From Hungatella sp. (lineage in GTDB: Bacteria > Bacillota > Clostridia > Lachnospirales > Lachnospiraceae): a stretch of 64,000 bases of DNA. The notes beneath the pieces are model-generated. The model saw only the letters and a program-made list of their open reading frames with translations. It did not search any database and was not told the DNA's origin. The position numbers and the translations under genes are program-made. Numbering within the stretch: the stretch's first letter is position 1; each line of letters opens with the position of its first letter. The stretch spans positions 1 to 64,000 of the forward strand of contig JAAWBS010000009.1 in assembly GCA_022792815.1 (NCBI GenBank). Direction: 5' to 3'. Positions 62,199 through 64,000 of the stretch are shown here, piece after piece.

Positions 62199-62900
62199 AT
62201 GAAGTGGAATCGGGTATTGCTGAAATTAAGCGGTGAGGCCCTTGCCGGCCCGAAAAAGACAGGTTTCGATGAGGACACGGTAAAGGAAGTGGCCAGACAG
62301 GTTCATAGATCGGTCGAGGCGGGAGTGGAGATCGGCATCGTCATCGGGGGCGGCAACTTCTGGAGAGGCCGCACCAGCAGCGCCATCGACCGGACGAAGG
62401 CAGATCAGATCGGTATGCTGGCCACGGTGATGAACTGTATCTATGTGTCGGAGATTTTCCGCAACCAGGGGATGAAGACCGAGATTCTGACGCCCTTTTC
62501 CTGCGGCTCCATGACGAAACCGTTCTCCAAAGACCTGGCCAATGAGTGCTTTTCCCAGGGAAAGATCGTATTCTTCGCAGGCGGAACCGGACACCCCTAT
62601 TTTTCCACAGATACCGGCATCACCCTGCGGGCTGTGGAGATGGATGCTGACGTGATCCTTCTGGCCAAGTCCGTAGACGGAGTCTACGACAGCGATCCGG
62701 CCGTGAACCCGGATGCCAGAAAGTATGACACCATATCCATCGAAGAGGTGATCGCAAAGAAACTGGCGGTGGTAGATCTGACGGCATCCATCATGTGTAT
62801 GGAGCACAAGATGCCCATGGCCGTCTTCGATTTAAACGAGCCGGGCGCCATTGCAGACGCGATGCAGGGAAAGATAAACGGTACCATTGTCACCGTATAA
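62199..62900 (+). CDS. pyrH: UMP kinase
   Basis: Phosphorylates UMP to UDP. The protein has 233 aa of the amino-acid-kinase fold: LLKLSGEALAG at the start, IVIGGGNFWRG near 48-58, and FFAGGTGHPYFSTDT near 128. The ATG follows AAAGGAG. It stands in the usual order pyrH-frr-uppS, but the translation genes rpsB and tsf, often found upstream, are replaced here by the FecCD/ATPase pair. Confidence 0.96.
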   Translation: MKWNRVLLKLSGEALAGPKKTGFDEDTVKEVARQVHRSVEAGVEIGIVIGGGNFWRGRTSSAIDRTKADQIGMLATVMNCIYVSEIFRNQGMKTEILTPFSCGSMTKPFSKDLANECFSQGKIVFFAGGTGHPYFSTDTGITLRAVEMDADVILLAKSVDGVYDSDPAVNPDARKYDTISIEEVIAKKLAVVDLTASIMCMEHKMPMAVFDLNEPGAIADAMQGKINGTIVTV

Positions 62901-62961
62901 GTAAAAAAGCCCTCAGGGCATACCAAGACGTCCGGAAGATGTGGACAAGAAGGAGGAGATT

Positions 62962-63516
62962 ATGCAGGAGAAATTAAACTATTACGAGGAAAAGATGAAC
63001 AAATCCCTGGATGCGCTGCAGAGCGAGTACGGTTCCATCCGGGCAGGACGGGCCAATCCCCATGTTCTGGACAAGATTAAAGTGGACTATTACGGAACTC
63101 CCACTCCTATCCAGCAGGTAGGCAACATCTCCGTGCCCGAGGCCCGTATGATCGTGATTCAGCCGTGGGAGAAGAGCCTGTTAAAGGCCATTGAGAAGGC
63201 CATTCTAACCTCGGATCTGGGGATCAACCCGACCAACGACGGCACCATGATCCGTCTGGTCTTCCCGGAGCTGACCGAGGAGCGCAGAAAAGTGCTGGCA
63301 AAAGAGGTAAAGAAAAAAGGAGACGCCGCCAAGGTCGCCATCCGCAATATCCGCCGGGATGCCAACGATACCTTTAAGAAGATGGAGAAGGCCGGGGAGA
63401 TGTCCGAGGACGATCTGGAGCTGGCCAACAACAAGATCCAGAAGATGACAGACAAGATGACAGAGAAAGTGGACAAGGCTGTGGAAGCCAAGACAAAAGA
63501 GATCCTTACAGTATAG
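62962..63516 (+). CDS. frr: Ribosome recycling factor
   Basis: Releases ribosomes from mRNA after termination, together with EF-G. The protein has 184 aa with the typical core SIRAGRANPHVLDKIKVDYYG and a C-terminal three-helix bundle. I start at ATG 62962 with AAGGAGG in front; a frame start at 62941 has no site. The family length (about 185 aa) fits this start. Confidence 0.96.
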   Translation: MQEKLNYYEEKMNKSLDALQSEYGSIRAGRANPHVLDKIKVDYYGTPTPIQQVGNISVPEARMIVIQPWEKSLLKAIEKAILTSDLGINPTNDGTMIRLVFPELTEERRKVLAKEVKKKGDAAKVAIRNIRRDANDTFKKMEKAGEMSEDDLELANNKIQKMTDKMTEKVDKAVEAKTKEILTV

Positions 63517-63583
63517 AAAGGACAGGGGCGGGGAGGAGAAGATCACCTGCCCCTTATGTGCGCAGGAGGACAAGGAGGCACGG

Positions 63584-64000
63584 ATGAGTTTGGAAAATAT
63601 GGTCATACCGGAACATGTGGCGGTGATTTTGGACGGCAACGGCCGCTGGGCAAAGAAGCGGGGGTTGCCACGGGCTATGGGCCACAAGGCCGGGTGTGAG
63701 ACTCTGGAAAAGATGGTGAGAGTGGCTTCAGACGTGGGAATTCGATATTTTACGGTCTACGGCTTCTCCACGGAGAACTGGAAGCGATCCGAGGAGGAAG
63801 TGGGGGCTCTCATGCAGCTGTTTCGCTACTATATGGTGCGCCTCCTAAAGATTGCTTCTGCCAACAACGTGAGAGTGAAGATGATAGGAGAAAAAAGCCG
63901 GTTCGCCCCGGACATCATCAAGGGGATCGACAATCTGGTGGAGAAAACCAGGGATAACACAGGGATGACGTTCATCATTGCCATCAATTACGGCGGAAGG
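63584..64000 (+). CDS. uppS: Isoprenyl (undecaprenyl diphosphate) synthase, partial
   Basis: Cis-prenyltransferase that makes the lipid carrier for cell-wall synthesis. Only the first 139 residues are in the window. HVAVILDGNGRWAKKRGLPR carries the catalytic Asp and the diphosphate-binding residues, and GHKAGCETL and GFSTENWKR follow as expected. AAGGAGG lies in front of ATG 63584. The frame is open to the window edge. Confidence 0.94.
   Translation, partial: MSLENMVIPEHVAVILDGNGRWAKKRGLPRAMGHKAGCETLEKMVRVASDVGIRYFTVYGFSTENWKRSEEEVGALMQLFRYYMVRLLKIASANNVRVKMIGEKSRFAPDIIKGIDNLVEKTRDNTGMTFIIAINYGGR

Noticed and set aside
1-64000. CRISPR arrays, rRNA genes, prophage or integrase genes
   Set aside because: No regularly spaced repeats, no rRNA-like stretches and no phage or integrase proteins were found on either strand.

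Overview
The window reads as chromosome from a moderately GC-rich Firmicute of the class Clostridia, most likely a gut Lachnospiraceae relative. The reasons are strong AGGAGG ribosome binding sites, short operons joined by TGATG and ATGA overlaps, Cys-type sulfatases (which need an anaerobic maturase), a ClpS-ClpA pair, queuine salvage genes of the clostridial kind, and the pyrH-frr-uppS order. I saw no rRNA, tRNA or CRISPR array. Almost the whole window is coding.

Layout. 1-9.9 kb is housekeeping: RNA modification (RsmF-type methyltransferase, RsuA- and RluA-type pseudouridine synthases), a HAD phosphatase, YgiQ radical SAM protein, a short-chain dehydrogenase, a C39-like peptidase, a lipase-like hydrolase and recU. 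9.9-15.6 kb is an accessory patch: a DeoR regulator, a MatC-like permease divergent from a LysR regulator, a 672-aa CehA/McbA-like metallohydrolase, and the C-terminal stump of an esterase. 16-25.8 kb holds a sulfatase, a HAD phosphatase, a complete Dpp/Opp-type ABC importer, a TIM-barrel isomerase/epimerase and a BadF-type sugar kinase; this looks like uptake and breakdown of a sulfated solute. 26-37.3 kb is core metabolism: gltB-gltD, clpS-clpA and a glycogen debranching enzyme. An exported subtilase follows.

38.7-46.5 kb is a second catabolic cluster: an AraC regulator divergent from a glycerophosphodiesterase, a lipoprotein binding protein with two permeases (Ugp-like, no own ATPase), a possible 35-aa protein, a second Cys-type sulfatase and a PHP hydrolase. 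46.5-55.5 kb has asnB with a permease, a dicarboxylate/amino-acid symporter, and an amino-acid ABC importer joined to an M20 amidohydrolase. 55.5-58.9 kb is a queuosine/queuine salvage operon (nucleosidase, ECF S component, radical SAM lyase) under a preQ1-I riboswitch, followed by aroD. 58.9-64 kb has an unknown protein, a FecCD/ATPase pair, pyrH, frr and the start of uppS.

The most interesting observations are these: (1) the preQ1 riboswitch in front of the QueK-transporter-QueL genes, with a traceable terminator/antiterminator; (2) two 216-bp near-palindromic mobile elements about 16 kb apart, each flanked by its own 11-bp target duplication, one of which cut a start/stop overlap and the other of which landed on a promoter -10; (3) a consensus promoter carrying two LexA-like boxes in front of a glycogen debranching enzyme; (4) the two sulfatase gene clusters.
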